Source: Bacteroides congonensis | GTDB lineage: Bacteria > Bacteroidota > Bacteroidia > Bacteroidales > Bacteroidaceae | NCBI RefSeq assembly: GCF_900130125.1 | Contig: NZ_FQXY01000009.1 | Coordinates: 783,760-847,759, forward strand | Length of the DNA: 64,000 bases | Direction of reading: 5' to 3' | Shown here: piece by piece, positions 48,228-56,877 of the stretch | How the letters are laid out: every line of letters begins with the position of its first letter | Position numbering within the stretch: position 1 is the stretch's first letter | Position numbers and translations under genes: made by a program | Notes under the pieces: generated by a model | Told to the model about the DNA's origin: nothing | The model's database searches: none | Seen by the model: the letters and a program-made list of their open reading frames with translations, nothing else

Positions 48228-49082
48228 ATGATCGCTTTTCCGAATATCAAAATAAACCTGGGGCTCTCCATCACGGAGAAACGCCCGGACGGTTATCACA
48301 ACCTTGAAACAGTTTTCTATCCGGTAGCCCTTGAGGATGCTCTCGAAATCCGCGTTCTCCCCAAAGCAAGTCTCCCCAAAGCAAGTCTCTCCGAAGCAGA
48401 CAAGAAAATCACCCTCCACCAGTATGGAATGGAGATAGCCGGCATCCCGGAAGACAACCTGGTCGCAAAAGCCTATTCACTGCTGGACAAGGAATTTCAC
48501 CTTCCCCCTGTCGAGATTCATCTATACAAGCATATTCCTTCAGGAGCCGGATTGGGTGGCGGTTCGTCAGACGCCGCTTTTATGCTGAAGTTACTCAACG
48601 AGCAGTTTCATTTGAATTTATCTGAAGAGCAACTGGAAATATACGCCGCCACCTTAGGAGCTGACTGTGCTTTCTTTATTAAGAACAAACCAGTCTACGC
48701 CGAAGGCATCGGCAACATCTTCTCGCCAATCGAACTTTCATTAAAAGGTTATCAGATTATGATTGTGAAGCCGGACGTTTTCGTTTCCACCCGCGAAGCC
48801 TTCGCGAACATTCATCCCCATCATCCCGAACATCCGGTCAAAGAGGTAATCCATCGTCCGGTCGCAGAATGGAAGGATACATTAATCAACGATTTCGAAG
48901 CGAGCGTCTTTCCGCAGCATCCCGTTATCGGAGAAATCAAGCAAGAACTCTATAACCAAGGGGCAATCTATGCTTCCATGAGCGGCTCCGGTTCCTCCGT
49001 ATTCGGGCTGTTCGCACCGGATGCTACGCTACCGGAAATCACCAGGAAGCCCGATACCTTCTGCTTTAAAGGAAAGCTATAA
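48228..49082 (+). CDS. ispE: 4-diphosphocytidyl-2-C-methyl-D-erythritol kinase
   Basis: 284 residues of the GHMP kinase fold. The start ([27 protein letters not shown]) holds the family's substrate-binding residues, [17 protein letters not shown] near residue 105 is the ATP-binding loop, and [12 protein letters not shown] near the C-terminus is the third GHMP motif. It phosphorylates CDP-methylerythritol in the non-mevalonate isoprenoid pathway. An in-frame 15-bp tandem duplication adds LPKAS repeats near residue 45, in what should be a surface loop between strands. Confidence 0.95.
   Translation: MIAFPNIKINLGLSITEKRPDGYHNLETVFYPVALEDALEIRVLPKASLPKASLSEADKKITLHQYGMEIAGIPEDNLVAKAYSLLDKEFHLPPVEIHLYKHIPSGAGLGGGSSDAAFMLKLLNEQFHLNLSEEQLEIYAATLGADCAFFIKNKPVYAEGIGNIFSPIELSLKGYQIMIVKPDVFVSTREAFANIHPHHPEHPVKEVIHRPVAEWKDTLINDFEASVFPQHPVIGEIKQELYNQGAIYASMSGSGSSVFGLFAPDATLPEITRKPDTFCFKGKL
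48357..48401 (+). repeat. 15-bp tandem repeat inside ispE
   Basis: Two exact copies of CTCCCCAAAGCAAGT (48357-48371, 48372-48386) are followed by a third degenerate copy (48387-48401). They encode [15 protein letters not shown]. The period is a multiple of three, so copy-number change would keep the frame. Confidence 0.85.
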
Positions 49083-49122
49083 CTACAAAAGCTGTTCGCC
49101 CGCTTTGCGGGCAAACAAAAAA

Positions 49123-49152
49123 ACGGTACCACGACTCACGTCGTAGTACCGT
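49123..49152 (+). terminator. Hairpin downstream of ispE
   Basis: ACGGTACcACGAC and GTCGTaGTACCGT form a 13-bp stem with one mismatch and a 4-base loop. A smaller GCCCGC/GCGGGC hairpin lies just before it at about 49098-49112. Together they end the ispE transcript. Confidence 0.8.
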
Positions 49153-49280
49153 CACAACACAAACACAAAATAAAACACGACAAAACTACTATGCAATCAC
49201 CTGTCTATACCGGGAGGTATAAGTACTGCTTATGTATATTCACATACTCACAACCAGCTTCAGGTCGATTTGCAATTATT

Positions 49281-49306
49281 AAACAAACCGCATGCACGGT
49301 TTGTTT
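49281..49306 (-). terminator. Terminator downstream of galE
   Basis: Perfect 10-bp stem AAACAAACCG/CGGTTTGTTT with a 6-base loop, 34-59 bp past the galE stop on the minus strand. Confidence 0.8.
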
Positions 49307-49339
49307 AAACTTTTATGTTAATTAAAACATTTATCTCTT

Positions 49340-50374
49340 TTACTGAATACCTCTCTCACGAAGCTTCAGTTGCCAGTTCCATGCAGAACGTAAAGTATCT
49401 TCCAAAGTTTCTACGGCTTTCCAACCCAGTTCATTATTTGCAAAATCAGGGTTTGCCCAAACCTTTTCGATATCACCTGCACGGCGTCCGACTATCTGGT
49501 AATTCAATTTCACACCGGTAGCTTTTTCAAAGCCATTGATTAATTCCAAAACGGAAACACCACGTCCCGTACCGATATTGAATACTTCCACTTTTTCTTT
49601 CTGTCCTTTTTCCAGGATACGGCGGATAGCGATTACGTGTGCTTTAGCCAAGTCAACAACGTTGATAAAGTCACGGATACAAGAGCCGTCAGGCGTATCA
49701 TAATCATCACCAAACACGCTGAGTTTCTCACGGATACCCATAGCAGTCTGAGTCAGATAAGGAATCAGGTTTTGAGGAACGCCATTCGGCAGTTCGCCCA
49801 GCAATGCGGTAGGATGCGCGCCAATCGGATTGAAATAACGCAGCATGATAGCATTGATCGGAGCTCCGGAAGCGACTGTATCGCGAATAATCTCTTCATT
49901 GATTTGTTTGGTATTTCCATAAGGCGATTCCGCTTTCTTGATCGGAGCCTTTTCCGTTACCGGCAGTTCATCCGGCTGACCGTATACTGTACAAGAAGAA
50001 GAGAACACAATACCTTCCACTCCATGTTTAGGCATCAGTTCAAGAAGGTTAATCAAAGAAACGAGGTTGTTGCGATAATAAAGCAACGGTTTCTCCACTG
50101 ATTCTCCTACTGCTTTGCTCGCTGCAAAGTGAATGATAGCCTTAATTCCTTTATATTTAGTAAACACAGCATCCAGACCTTCCAAATCGAGACAATCCAA
50201 TTTCTCGAAAACCGGACGAATACCGGATACCTTCTCTATATTGTCAACAACGTCGGCACTTGAATTTGATAAATTATCGATGATGATTACTTCATATCCA
50301 CTGTTCTGTAGTTCTACTACAGTGTGAGAACCTATATATCCTGTTCCGCCCGTTACTAAAATTCTTTCTTTCAT
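49340..50374 (-). CDS. galE: UDP-glucose 4-epimerase
   Basis: 344 residues of the extended short-chain dehydrogenase fold. It has the NAD-binding VTGGTGYIGSHTVVEL at residue 6, FSSSCTVYGQPDELP with the catalytic Ser/Thr, SPYGNTKQINEEI with the catalytic Tyr and Lys near residue 150, and NPIGAHPTALLGE downstream. It interconverts UDP-glucose and UDP-galactose for galactose use and glycan synthesis. It is monocistronic, with a good promoter: -7 TAAATTTG at 50421-50428 and ATTG at the -33 position. Confidence 0.96.
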   Translation of the reverse strand: MKERILVTGGTGYIGSHTVVELQNSGYEVIIIDNLSNSSADVVDNIEKVSGIRPVFEKLDCLDLEGLDAVFTKYKGIKAIIHFAASKAVGESVEKPLLYYRNNLVSLINLLELMPKHGVEGIVFSSSCTVYGQPDELPVTEKAPIKKAESPYGNTKQINEEIIRDTVASGAPINAIMLRYFNPIGAHPTALLGELPNGVPQNLIPYLTQTAMGIREKLSVFGDDYDTPDGSCIRDFINVVDLAKAHVIAIRRILEKGQKEKVEVFNIGTGRGVSVLELINGFEKATGVKLNYQIVGRRAGDIEKVWANPDFANNELGWKAVETLEDTLRSAWNWQLKLRERGIQ

Positions 50375-50420
50375 ATTCTTTATAAATGGTTAGTTTTTCG
50401 GCTTTTTGTCGTTTGAGCTA

Positions 50421-50451
50421 CAAATTTATGGAAATAAAATGGATTTGCAAT
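50421..50451 (-). promoter_or_regulatory. Promoter for galE (-7 and -33 elements)
   Basis: On the minus strand, TAAATTTG (50421-50428) is preceded by ATTG (50448-50451) with 19 bp between. This is a near-complete Bacteroidales TTTG-N19-TAnnTTTG promoter, 47 bp upstream of the ATG. Confidence 0.65.
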
Positions 50452-50503
50452 AAATTGTCACGAAATTATTTATCAAAAAAACGATTTGGTACGATTCGGT
50501 GGT

Positions 50504-50541
50504 ATTCAGGTATAAAAAAACAGCATTCAGGTACAAAAAAA
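50504..50541. repeat. Two 17-bp direct repeats, 21-bp period, between galE and rnfA
   Basis: ATTCAGGTAtAAAAAAA (50504-50520) and ATTCAGGTAcAAAAAAA (50525-50541) differ at one base and start 21 bp apart. They are in a gene-free stretch between the galE promoter and the rnfA terminator. Confidence 0.75.
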
Positions 50542-50543
50542 GA

Positions 50544-50590
50544 ATTGGAAACCCACAGCCTGTATGTCGCCATACGCCGGAGTTTCCAAT
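50544..50590 (-). terminator. Hairpin after rnfA
   Basis: ATTGGAAAC (50544-50552) pairs with GTTTCCAAT (50582-50590), with an inner GTATG/CATAC stem (50562-50566, 50571-50575). On the minus strand it is followed by a T-rich tract, and it ends the rnf operon. Confidence 0.8.
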
Positions 50591-50617
50591 CCCATATTTA
50601 ATTATCAACTGTAAGTC

Positions 50618-51190
50618 TTACACCACACCTGAGAATCCCATGAATGCCATAGCAAGCAGACCGGCGGTAATCAGGGCAATCGGAGTGCCTTGCATTCCTT
50701 TCGGAACTTTCACCAGGCTCATTTGCTCACGCAGTCCGGCAAAGAGTACCAATGCCAGTCCGAAGCCGATAGCCGTAGAGAACGCATACACAACTCCTGT
50801 CAGCAAATCATAGTCCTTCTGAATCACCAGGATAGCCACACCAAGAATACAACAGTTGGTCGTAATCAGCGGCAGGAACACGCCCAATGCCTGATAAAGA
50901 GCCGGAGAAACCTTCTTCAGGATGATTTCCACCATCTGCACCAGTCCGGCAATCACCAGGATGAAAGTAATCGTCTGCAAGTATCCCAAACCGAAAACAT
51001 CAAGGACAAACTTCTGAATCAGGAAGGTAACGATGGTAGCGATGGTCAGCACAAAAGCAACCGCAGCGCTCATACCCATCGCAGTTTCCACTTTCTTGGA
51101 TACGCCGAGGAACGGACAGATACCCAGGAACTGCGACAACACGATGTTGTTTACAAAGATTGCCGAAATAAAAATCAATATATATTCCAT
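50618..51190 (-). CDS. rnfA: Ion-translocating oxidoreductase subunit RnfA
   Basis: 190 residues, nearly all membrane-embedded, with six predicted helices. VNNIVLSQFLGICPFLGVS holds a conserved membrane cysteine, and NCCILGVAIL holds a second one; RnfA and RnfE together bind a membrane iron-sulfur centre. It is the last gene of the rseC-rnfBCDGEA operon, 22 bp after rnfE, and a hairpin follows. It forms part of the Rnf pump that couples ferredoxin oxidation and NAD+ reduction to Na+ or H+ movement. Confidence 0.95.
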   Translation of the reverse strand: MEYILIFISAIFVNNIVLSQFLGICPFLGVSKKVETAMGMSAAVAFVLTIATIVTFLIQKFVLDVFGLGYLQTITFILVIAGLVQMVEIILKKVSPALYQALGVFLPLITTNCCILGVAILVIQKDYDLLTGVVYAFSTAIGFGLALVLFAGLREQMSLVKVPKGMQGTPIALITAGLLAMAFMGFSGVV

Positions 51191-51212
51191 ATTCTTTTCT
51201 TATTTAATTGAG

Positions 51213-51797
51213 TTAGGCTTTCTTGAAACTGTTAATCAGCGCGATGAGGTATCCCAAAGCGATGAAAGCACCCGGAGCCAGTACGAATACCAACATTCCG
51301 TATTCTTCCGGCATGATTGTCAGGTCGAAAATCTTGCCTGTTCCCAGAAACTCGCGGACAGCACCCAGCAGAGTGAGGGCAATGGTAAAGCCCAATCCCA
51401 TGCCGATACCGTCGAACATGGAAGCGACCGCGTTATTTTTTGCGGCGAAAGCCTCGGCACGTCCCAACACGATACAGTTCACCACAATCAATGGAATGAA
51501 AAGACCGAGCGTAGCATACAGTCCCGGCACATAAGCCTGCATCACCATCTGAAGCAACGTCACGAAAGACGCGATTACCACGATAAATGAAGGGATACGC
51601 ACCATATCCGGAATCAGATTCTTAATCAGGGAGATCACCACGTTCGAGCAGATCAGCACGAACATCGTAGCCAGTCCCATGCCCATACCGTTGATAGCCG
51701 ATGAAGTCGTACCCAACGTAGGACACATACCAAGCAGGAGCACAAACGTAGGATTCTCTTTGATAATCCCGTTCATCATTACTTTAAAGTTATTCAT
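51213..51797 (-). CDS. rnfE: Ion-translocating oxidoreductase subunit RnfE
   Basis: 194 residues with six predicted membrane helices. It is homologous in design to RnfA with opposite topology (FVLLLGMCPTLGTTSSAING near the start and VNCIVLGRAEAFA in the middle). The two cysteines lie in the same relative places as in RnfA. It begins 14 bp after rnfG and ends 22 bp before rnfA. Confidence 0.95.
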   Translation of the reverse strand: MNNFKVMMNGIIKENPTFVLLLGMCPTLGTTSSAINGMGMGLATMFVLICSNVVISLIKNLIPDMVRIPSFIVVIASFVTLLQMVMQAYVPGLYATLGLFIPLIVVNCIVLGRAEAFAAKNNAVASMFDGIGMGLGFTIALTLLGAVREFLGTGKIFDLTIMPEEYGMLVFVLAPGAFIALGYLIALINSFKKA

Positions 51798-51811
51798 ACT
51801 TGTCTCCTTTC

Positions 51812-52501
51812 TTATTTAGCACTGATAGAATCAGTAAGTTCAACTTTAATCGTAGCTCCCGTAGCGGCGTCTGCGTCCGGAGTTGCTTTATAAGCCTGGT
51901 AAGCCGCATTCACAGCATTCAGGAAAGCGCGCGAACTGATAGTAGACGCTGTGATGGCATCCACCTGTCCACCGTCCTTGCTGACAGTCAGCGGAGCTTC
52001 ACCCGGATTCATGCCCAGGATAGACTTCGCACTTTCTTCGTGCGACACTGCCTGCTCACCTTTGGCAGGGTCATAAGCGCCAAACCATTTGTCGGCTTTC
52101 GAGCCCAGCCCCGGAGTTTCCGCATGAGCCAGCAGGGAGTAATTATAGATTTTACCTTCAGCATTAAAGCCTACCAGCACTTTCAGCTCACCGCCGAATC
52201 CCATAGATTTGGCTTCAACAGCCGTACCGACCAGCTCTTCGCCGTTCTTTGCCGGATAGACAATGAAGTCAACGAACTTCTTTCCGTCTTTCTCACCGAA
52301 AATAGTATCGCTTTCCGCTACCGGATTATTGGTAAATTCGGGAAGAACCTTCTTCAAAGCCTCGTTCAGCGTCTTTGCGTTCGCTTCGGCGATAGGGCCT
52401 TTGGTCAGTTCATTCACATAAGCCAGCAACGCTACGGAGACAGCAGTCACACCCGTAAGCACCAGCAACATATTCTTTAAAGATGATTGTAACTTTTTCA
52501 T
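51812..52501 (-). CDS. rnfG: Ion-translocating oxidoreductase subunit RnfG, flavoprotein
   Basis: 229 residues with one N-terminal membrane anchor (SLKNMLLVLTGVTAVSVALLAY) and a periplasmic FMN-binding domain. The segment DAITASTISSRAFLNAVN near residue 185 corresponds to the family's flavin-attachment region, where a threonine carries covalent FMN. Here it reads TAST in place of the usual SGAT. A second TGAT occurs close to the C-terminus (ATGATIKVE). The start overlaps the rnfD stop by 4 bp, indicating tight translational coupling. Confidence 0.93.
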   Translation of the reverse strand: MKKLQSSLKNMLLVLTGVTAVSVALLAYVNELTKGPIAEANAKTLNEALKKVLPEFTNNPVAESDTIFGEKDGKKFVDFIVYPAKNGEELVGTAVEAKSMGFGGELKVLVGFNAEGKIYNYSLLAHAETPGLGSKADKWFGAYDPAKGEQAVSHEESAKSILGMNPGEAPLTVSKDGGQVDAITASTISSRAFLNAVNAAYQAYKATPDADAATGATIKVELTDSISAK

Positions 52502-53490
52502 TTCTTCTTCGCTACCTCCCCAAAGCGTTTAGGTTTACAATAGGTGTTAATCAGCGGAGTGAACGCATTCATTATCAGGATGGCGAACGACATACCTTCG
52601 GGATAGGCACCGAACAGACGGATAACCACCGTCAGCAGACCGATACAAACACCATAAATCAACATTCCTTTTTTGCTCATCGGAGAAGTCACGTAATCCG
52701 TTGCCATAAAGACAGCGCCCAACATCAGACCTCCGGAGAGTAACTGCAACAGCGGAGAAACGTATTTCTCAGGATCCACCAGATGCATGATGCCGGCAAA
52801 TACGAATACAGTCACCAGGATAGATACAGGAATATGCCAGGTGATAATCTTCTTCCACAGCATATAAACCAGTCCGATCAGCAACGCCAACGCACTGACC
52901 TCACCGATACATCCGCCGTTCTGCCCGATCAGCAGACTCAAAGCATCCGGTATCTGGCTCAGCGCAGAGGTATCGCCATGAATCGCCTGCTTCATCAACG
53001 CCAACGGAGTAGCTCCGGTGGTGGCGTCCGTATAAGCGGTCAACTGACCGACTACCGGCCAACTTGTCATCTGCACCGGGAAAGAGAGCAACAGGAACAC
53101 ACGTCCTGCCAACGCAGGGTTGAAAGGATTGCAACCCAGTCCGCCGAAAGACATCTTGCCCACACCGATAGCGAACAACGCACCGAGAATGATAATCCAA
53201 ATCGGCAGATTGGAAGGTAAGTTAAATGCCAGCAACACACCTGTGATAACGGCAGAGCCGTCGCAGATAGTCGTGGTCGGTTTCTTCATTAAATATTTCC
53301 CGATCGCCCATTCGAAGAACAAACAAGCCGCAACGGAAGTAGCTGTAACAATCAGGGCACCCAGTCCGAAGAAATAGAGAGACACCAGAAAAGCCGGAAC
53401 CAGTGCAATCAGCACGCCGTACATATTCTTCTTCACGCTGTCTCCGCCATGAACGTGGGGTGATAGTGATACGATTAATTTATTTTCCAT
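52498..53490 (-). CDS. rnfD: Ion-translocating oxidoreductase subunit RnfD, flavoprotein
   Basis: 330 residues with about nine membrane helices. The TDATTGATPLALMK segment near residue 158 is the covalent FMN site (GAT threonine). GGLGCNPFNPALAGRVFLL and ATDYVTSPMSKKGMLIYG are also conserved in the family. It ends with a basic tail. It begins 5 bp after rnfC and overlaps rnfG by 4 bp. Confidence 0.95.
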   Translation of the reverse strand: MENKLIVSLSPHVHGGDSVKKNMYGVLIALVPAFLVSLYFFGLGALIVTATSVAACLFFEWAIGKYLMKKPTTTICDGSAVITGVLLAFNLPSNLPIWIIILGALFAIGVGKMSFGGLGCNPFNPALAGRVFLLLSFPVQMTSWPVVGQLTAYTDATTGATPLALMKQAIHGDTSALSQIPDALSLLIGQNGGCIGEVSALALLIGLVYMLWKKIITWHIPVSILVTVFVFAGIMHLVDPEKYVSPLLQLLSGGLMLGAVFMATDYVTSPMSKKGMLIYGVCIGLLTVVIRLFGAYPEGMSFAILIMNAFTPLINTYCKPKRFGEVAKKK

Positions 53491-53495
53491 ATTCG

Positions 53496-54833
53496 TTATT
53501 TTTTAGCTTGACGTGCGCGAATCATAGCTCCTACCTTGCCTTTGCCCAGACGACAGTAGTCGAGCAACGGACGATTGGCGGGACAAGTGAACTGGCAGGA
53601 GCCACACTCGATGCAATCCATGATTCTTTCTTTTTCCATTGATTCAAAATCCCCGTTTTCGGACAAAGCTCCGAGCAAGTACGGCTCCAGTCCCATCGGA
53701 CAAGCGCTCACGCACTTCGCGCAACGGATACAGGTCTGTTCCTCGCCACGCTTGGCTTCCTTCTGATTCATAATCAGAATACCGGAACTGCCCTTCGCAG
53801 TGGGAACTTCGATATTCACCAGTGCCTTACCCATCATCGGGCCACCACCGATTACTTTCCCCGTGTCTTCCGGCAGACCGCCGCAAGCGTCAATCAACTG
53901 CTTCATCGGCGTACCGATACGAGCCAGGAAGTTGGACGGCTTAGCCACCGACTTTCCCGTCACAGTAATCACACGTTCAAATAACGGTTTATTCTTCTGG
54001 ACAGCTTCATAAACAGCAAACGCCGTACCCACGTTCTGCACTACCGCTCCCGTAGAGATAGGCAGTGCGCCGCTGGCCACCTGACGTTTGGTAATCGCGT
54101 CGATCAGTTGTTTTTCACCTCCTTGCGGATATTGCACCTTCAAAGGCACAACCTCGATACCTGCATAACTGGAAGCTATTTTTGTCATCAGCTCGATAGC
54201 ATCGGGCTTATTATTTTCGATTCCGATAAATGCCTTGTTTACTTTCACGGCTTTCATCAGGATAGAGACACCTACCATGATTTCTTCCGCATGTTCCAGC
54301 ATGAGCTGATGGTCGGCAGTCAGATAGGGTTCGCACTCTACCGCGTTGATAATCACACATTCAGCCTTGAAAGAAGGAGGAGGACACAGTTTCACCTGCG
54401 TAGGGAAACAAGCACCGCCCAGACCTACGATTCCCGCATCGGCAATCTTCTTCACGATTTCTTCCGCCGGAAGTTCACATTTCTTCACCAGCGTCTTGCT
54501 GCGGTCGATTGTTTCTTCCCATTCATCACCTTCCACGTCAATGAAGATGGCAGGTTTCGCATAACCGCTGGCATCGACTATCGTATCAATCTTCGCCACT
54601 TTGCCACTGACTGAAGAGTGAATTGCTGCCGAAACAAAGCCGGCAGGTTCGGCAATCTTAGTGCCCACCTTTACCACATCACCTTTCGCGACAATCGGTT
54701 TTGCAGGCGCACCGATATGCTGCCCCAGCAGAATAACTGCCTTTGCAGGAACTTCCGCCGTGATAATAGGTTGATGTGCCGACAATTTATTTTCGTGTGG
54801 ATGAACTCCACCAATTGAAAATGTCTTTAACAT
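53496..54833 (-). CDS. rnfC: Ion-translocating oxidoreductase subunit RnfC
   Basis: 445 residues. It starts with the family signature FSIGGVHPHENKLSA. The flavin/NADH-binding region has GLGGACFPTQVKL near residue 135, and two 4Fe-4S sites follow near the C-terminus (CIRCAKCVSACPMGLEP and CIECGSCQFTCPANRPLL). It is the peripheral subunit that reduces NAD+. It is of the compact type, without the long alanine-rich C-terminal extension of the E. coli homologue. It is 25 bp after rnfB in the operon. Confidence 0.96.
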   Translation of the reverse strand: MLKTFSIGGVHPHENKLSAHQPIITAEVPAKAVILLGQHIGAPAKPIVAKGDVVKVGTKIAEPAGFVSAAIHSSVSGKVAKIDTIVDASGYAKPAIFIDVEGDEWEETIDRSKTLVKKCELPAEEIVKKIADAGIVGLGGACFPTQVKLCPPPSFKAECVIINAVECEPYLTADHQLMLEHAEEIMVGVSILMKAVKVNKAFIGIENNKPDAIELMTKIASSYAGIEVVPLKVQYPQGGEKQLIDAITKRQVASGALPISTGAVVQNVGTAFAVYEAVQKNKPLFERVITVTGKSVAKPSNFLARIGTPMKQLIDACGGLPEDTGKVIGGGPMMGKALVNIEVPTAKGSSGILIMNQKEAKRGEEQTCIRCAKCVSACPMGLEPYLLGALSENGDFESMEKERIMDCIECGSCQFTCPANRPLLDYCRLGKGKVGAMIRARQAKK

Positions 54834-54858
54834 ACAATTCTGTATTTTATTCTGTTAT

Positions 54859-55776
54859 TTATTCTGTTACTTTCGGAGCTTCTGTAGCCTTTGCAGCAGG
54901 AGTTTCCACTTTTGCAGCCGGTTTCGGAGCAGCCGTAGCCTCTTCCGTCTTCGGTTTGCGCGGCGGGAAATTCAACTCGGTAATGGTGTTCTGCGGACAA
55001 ACTTCCACACACTTGCGGCAAGATTTACACTTGTTCGGATCAATGTAAGCCAGGTTGTTCTCCAGCGTGATAGCTTCGAACGGACACGTCTTCACACACT
55101 TGCCACAGCCGATACAGCTAACGGTACAAGCCTTGCGTGCTACGGCACCCTTGTCCTTATTCACACAAGAGACGTACACACGGCGCGACTTCTTACCCTG
55201 CGGGCGAATCTCGATAATCGCCTTCGGACAAGCCTTCACACAAGCACCACAAGCCGTACATTTTGCTTCGTCCACTTCCGGAAGCCCTGTTTCGGGGTTC
55301 ATGTGGATAGCATCGAACTGGCAGGCAGCCACACAGTCGCCACAACCCAGACAGCCGTAGCTGCAACCGGTTTCTCCACCATACAGTGAAGCGGCGATAG
55401 CGCAACTCTTCGCACCATCGTACAGATTGGTACGCGGACGGTTGGCGCATGTTCCGTTACATCTCACTACTGCTACCATCGGTTCGGCTTCACCTGCCGC
55501 CAATCCGAGAATATCAGCAATCTTTGCCATGACAGGTTGTCCGCCTACGGGACAGAACTTGCCATCCAGTGAGCCGGCTTTGACACAAGCGTCGGCAAAT
55601 CCGCTACAACCGGGGTAGCCACATCCACCACAATTGGCCTGGGGCAAAACTTCCCCCACCTGGGCAATCCGCGGGTCTTCATACACGGCAAATTTCTTGG
55701 AAGCAAGATACAGAATAGCGGCCAGCACGAGCGCTATCGCTCCCAATGAAATCACTGCAATCAGAATCAAATTCAT
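54859..55776 (-). CDS. rnfB: Ion-translocating oxidoreductase subunit RnfB, polyferredoxin
   Basis: 305 residues. One membrane helix (LILIAVISLGAIALVLAAILY) is followed by the CGGCGYPGCSGFADAC cluster site and then several 4Fe-4S motifs (CLGCGDCVAACQFDA, CTACGACVKACPKA, CIGCGKCVKTCPFEA, CKSCRKCVEVCPQNT). The C-terminus is a proline/alanine-rich tail (KPAAKVETPAAKATEAPK). It accepts electrons from ferredoxin and passes them to the membrane subunits. It starts 7 bp after the rseC gene. Confidence 0.96.
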   Translation of the reverse strand: MNLILIAVISLGAIALVLAAILYLASKKFAVYEDPRIAQVGEVLPQANCGGCGYPGCSGFADACVKAGSLDGKFCPVGGQPVMAKIADILGLAAGEAEPMVAVVRCNGTCANRPRTNLYDGAKSCAIAASLYGGETGCSYGCLGCGDCVAACQFDAIHMNPETGLPEVDEAKCTACGACVKACPKAIIEIRPQGKKSRRVYVSCVNKDKGAVARKACTVSCIGCGKCVKTCPFEAITLENNLAYIDPNKCKSCRKCVEVCPQNTITELNFPPRKPKTEEATAAPKPAAKVETPAAKATEAPKVTE

Positions 55777-55783
55777 AATGTTT

Positions 55784-56209
55784 TTAGTTATTTATTGGTT
55801 TTATAGTAAATGAAAATTTTTGTTTGAGTCGTGTTTTATTGAGCCACAAAATGAAATAATAAGGCACAAGGATAGCCAGAGAAAGAAGTGCTGCATACAA
55901 TTCATTCCCTATCAGAGACATAAAAAGAAACAATGAAAAAATCAGAAGTACGAAAGGAATTATGAATGCCAATACCACTGCCATCATGCCCATCGACGTT
56001 TCGCCGACCACCATCACTCTCTCTCCTACTTGATAAGAAACAGCCGCAGTATCCATTATATCTATGATTTTGTCCTTACTATCCGCCGAGGAACAGTGCC
56101 CCTTTGCGCTACAAGCCGCGCAAGCCGATGTCTGGATGATCCTCACCGACAGATGAGAACCTTGTATGCTTTCCACAATACCTAGATGCTTTATAGTATT
56201 ATTCGTCAT
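55784..56209 (-). CDS. rseC: RseC/SoxR-reducing-system family protein
   Basis: 141 residues. It has an N-terminal cytoplasmic cysteine-rich part (TSACAACSAKGHCSS) followed by two membrane helices (MMAVVLAFIIPFVLLIFSLFLF and AALLSLAILVPYYFILWL). This matches the RseC family, members of which are tied to SoxR reduction or sigma-E control in enterobacteria and are often found at the head of rnf operons. It is the first gene of the operon, with rnfB 7 bp downstream. Confidence 0.88.
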   Translation of the reverse strand: MTNNTIKHLGIVESIQGSHLSVRIIQTSACAACSAKGHCSSADSKDKIIDIMDTAAVSYQVGERVMVVGETSMGMMAVVLAFIIPFVLLIFSLFLFMSLIGNELYAALLSLAILVPYYFILWLNKTRLKQKFSFTIKPINN

Positions 56210-56237
56210 TTTGCAAACTCAACATTACAAATCGCGG

Positions 56238-56245
56238 CAAATTTA
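56238..56245 (-). promoter_or_regulatory. -7 box for the rseC-rnf operon
   Basis: Minus-strand TAAATTTG fits TAnnTTTG, 29 bp upstream of the rseC ATG. No clear TTTG at -33. Confidence 0.5.
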
Positions 56246-56373
56246 ATCATTATTTGTGAACTACGAAGCATTCTCCCTTATTTTTATACATAATAAATTG
56301 TTATTTTTTGTGTTTGCGTTATCGCACACGGAAAAAGATATGACTACTATTTGATATGTTTGCAACAAAAAAG

Positions 56374-56400
56374 GCAGGCGGGAAAAAGTTTCCCGCCTGC
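56374..56400 (-). terminator. Strong terminator of the small frameshifted gene
   Basis: A perfect 12-bp stem GCAGGCGGGAAA/TTTCCCGCCTGC with a 3-base loop is followed on the minus strand by six T. It lies 25 bp past the stop of the shifted frame at 56425, supporting the view that transcription covers both halves of that gene. Confidence 0.9.
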
Positions 56401-56424
56401 AACTCTTTCACTTTATCTGTTTTT

Positions 56425-56711
56425 TCACTGTTCTCCCCGCTCCTCCTCTCTTCTCTTTCTGTGCTCCAGATACAGCAGCTTCCATTTATCCCAATACGCC
56501 TCGATTTCCTCCTCACTAAAGGAGTCAAAAAAGAAATCGACAACTTCTACGTAATGACTCAATCTGCCATCCAGCCCTTTTTTACATCATTATAGGTAGA
56601 ATGACCGATGCCTATTGCCTTATACACTTCAGGATTCTTCAAACCCGAACGGTCTTGCAACTCCAAAATGCAAGCGCCCAAACTCTCATAACAAGCTTTT
56701 TCTTTTTTCAT
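56425..56711 (-). CDS. Small gene with -1 frameshift at A AAA AAG, unknown function
   Basis: The ATG at 56711 opens 50 codons (MKKEKACYESLGACILELQ to WMAD, TGA at 56559-56561). The reading frame then continues convincingly in the -1 frame (GLDGRLSHYVEVVDFFFDSF and onward to REEERGEQ) and stops at 56425-56427. The overlap contains gta-aaa-aag, a perfect A AAA AAG slippery heptamer in the zero frame. Slippage there would give one 95-residue protein, and no slippage gives 50 residues. A TACCTTTG -7 box lies upstream at 56841-56848 and a strong terminator lies just after the second stop. It could be programmed frameshifting, a decayed gene or a homopolymer sequencing error. No family is recognised. 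Confidence 0.6.
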
Positions 56712-56760
56712 TCTTATTTATTGTTAAAAACACACCGTAACGATTAATTATTTTAACTTT

Positions 56761-56779
56761 CATCCCATATGTCGGGATG
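56761..56779. promoter_or_regulatory. Inverted repeat in the divergent gap, possible operator or leader hairpin
   Basis: CATCCC (56761-56766) pairs with GGGATG (56774-56779) around ATATGTC. It lies in the 5' leader of the small minus-strand gene and in the gap divergent from the VirE-N gene. Confidence 0.4.
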
Positions 56780-56840
56780 ATGTTTATTTCGTATTTGCTA
56801 ATTTTACACCGTGTTTTAAAGCACATTCGTGTTTTTTTCG

Positions 56841-56848
56841 CAAAGGTA
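56841..56848 (-). promoter_or_regulatory. -7 box for the small frameshifted gene
   Basis: Minus-strand TACCTTTG fits TAnnTTTG and would give a leader of about 120 bases before the ATG at 56711. Confidence 0.5.
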
Positions 56849-56877
56849 AAAATTTAAACTCATTACAGCAAAACAAT

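Noticed and set aside
48153..48419. 88-codon minus-strand ORF over the ispE start
   Set aside because: It overlaps the well-identified ispE N-terminus, and its [10 protein letters not shown] repeat is only the complement of the ispE tandem repeat.
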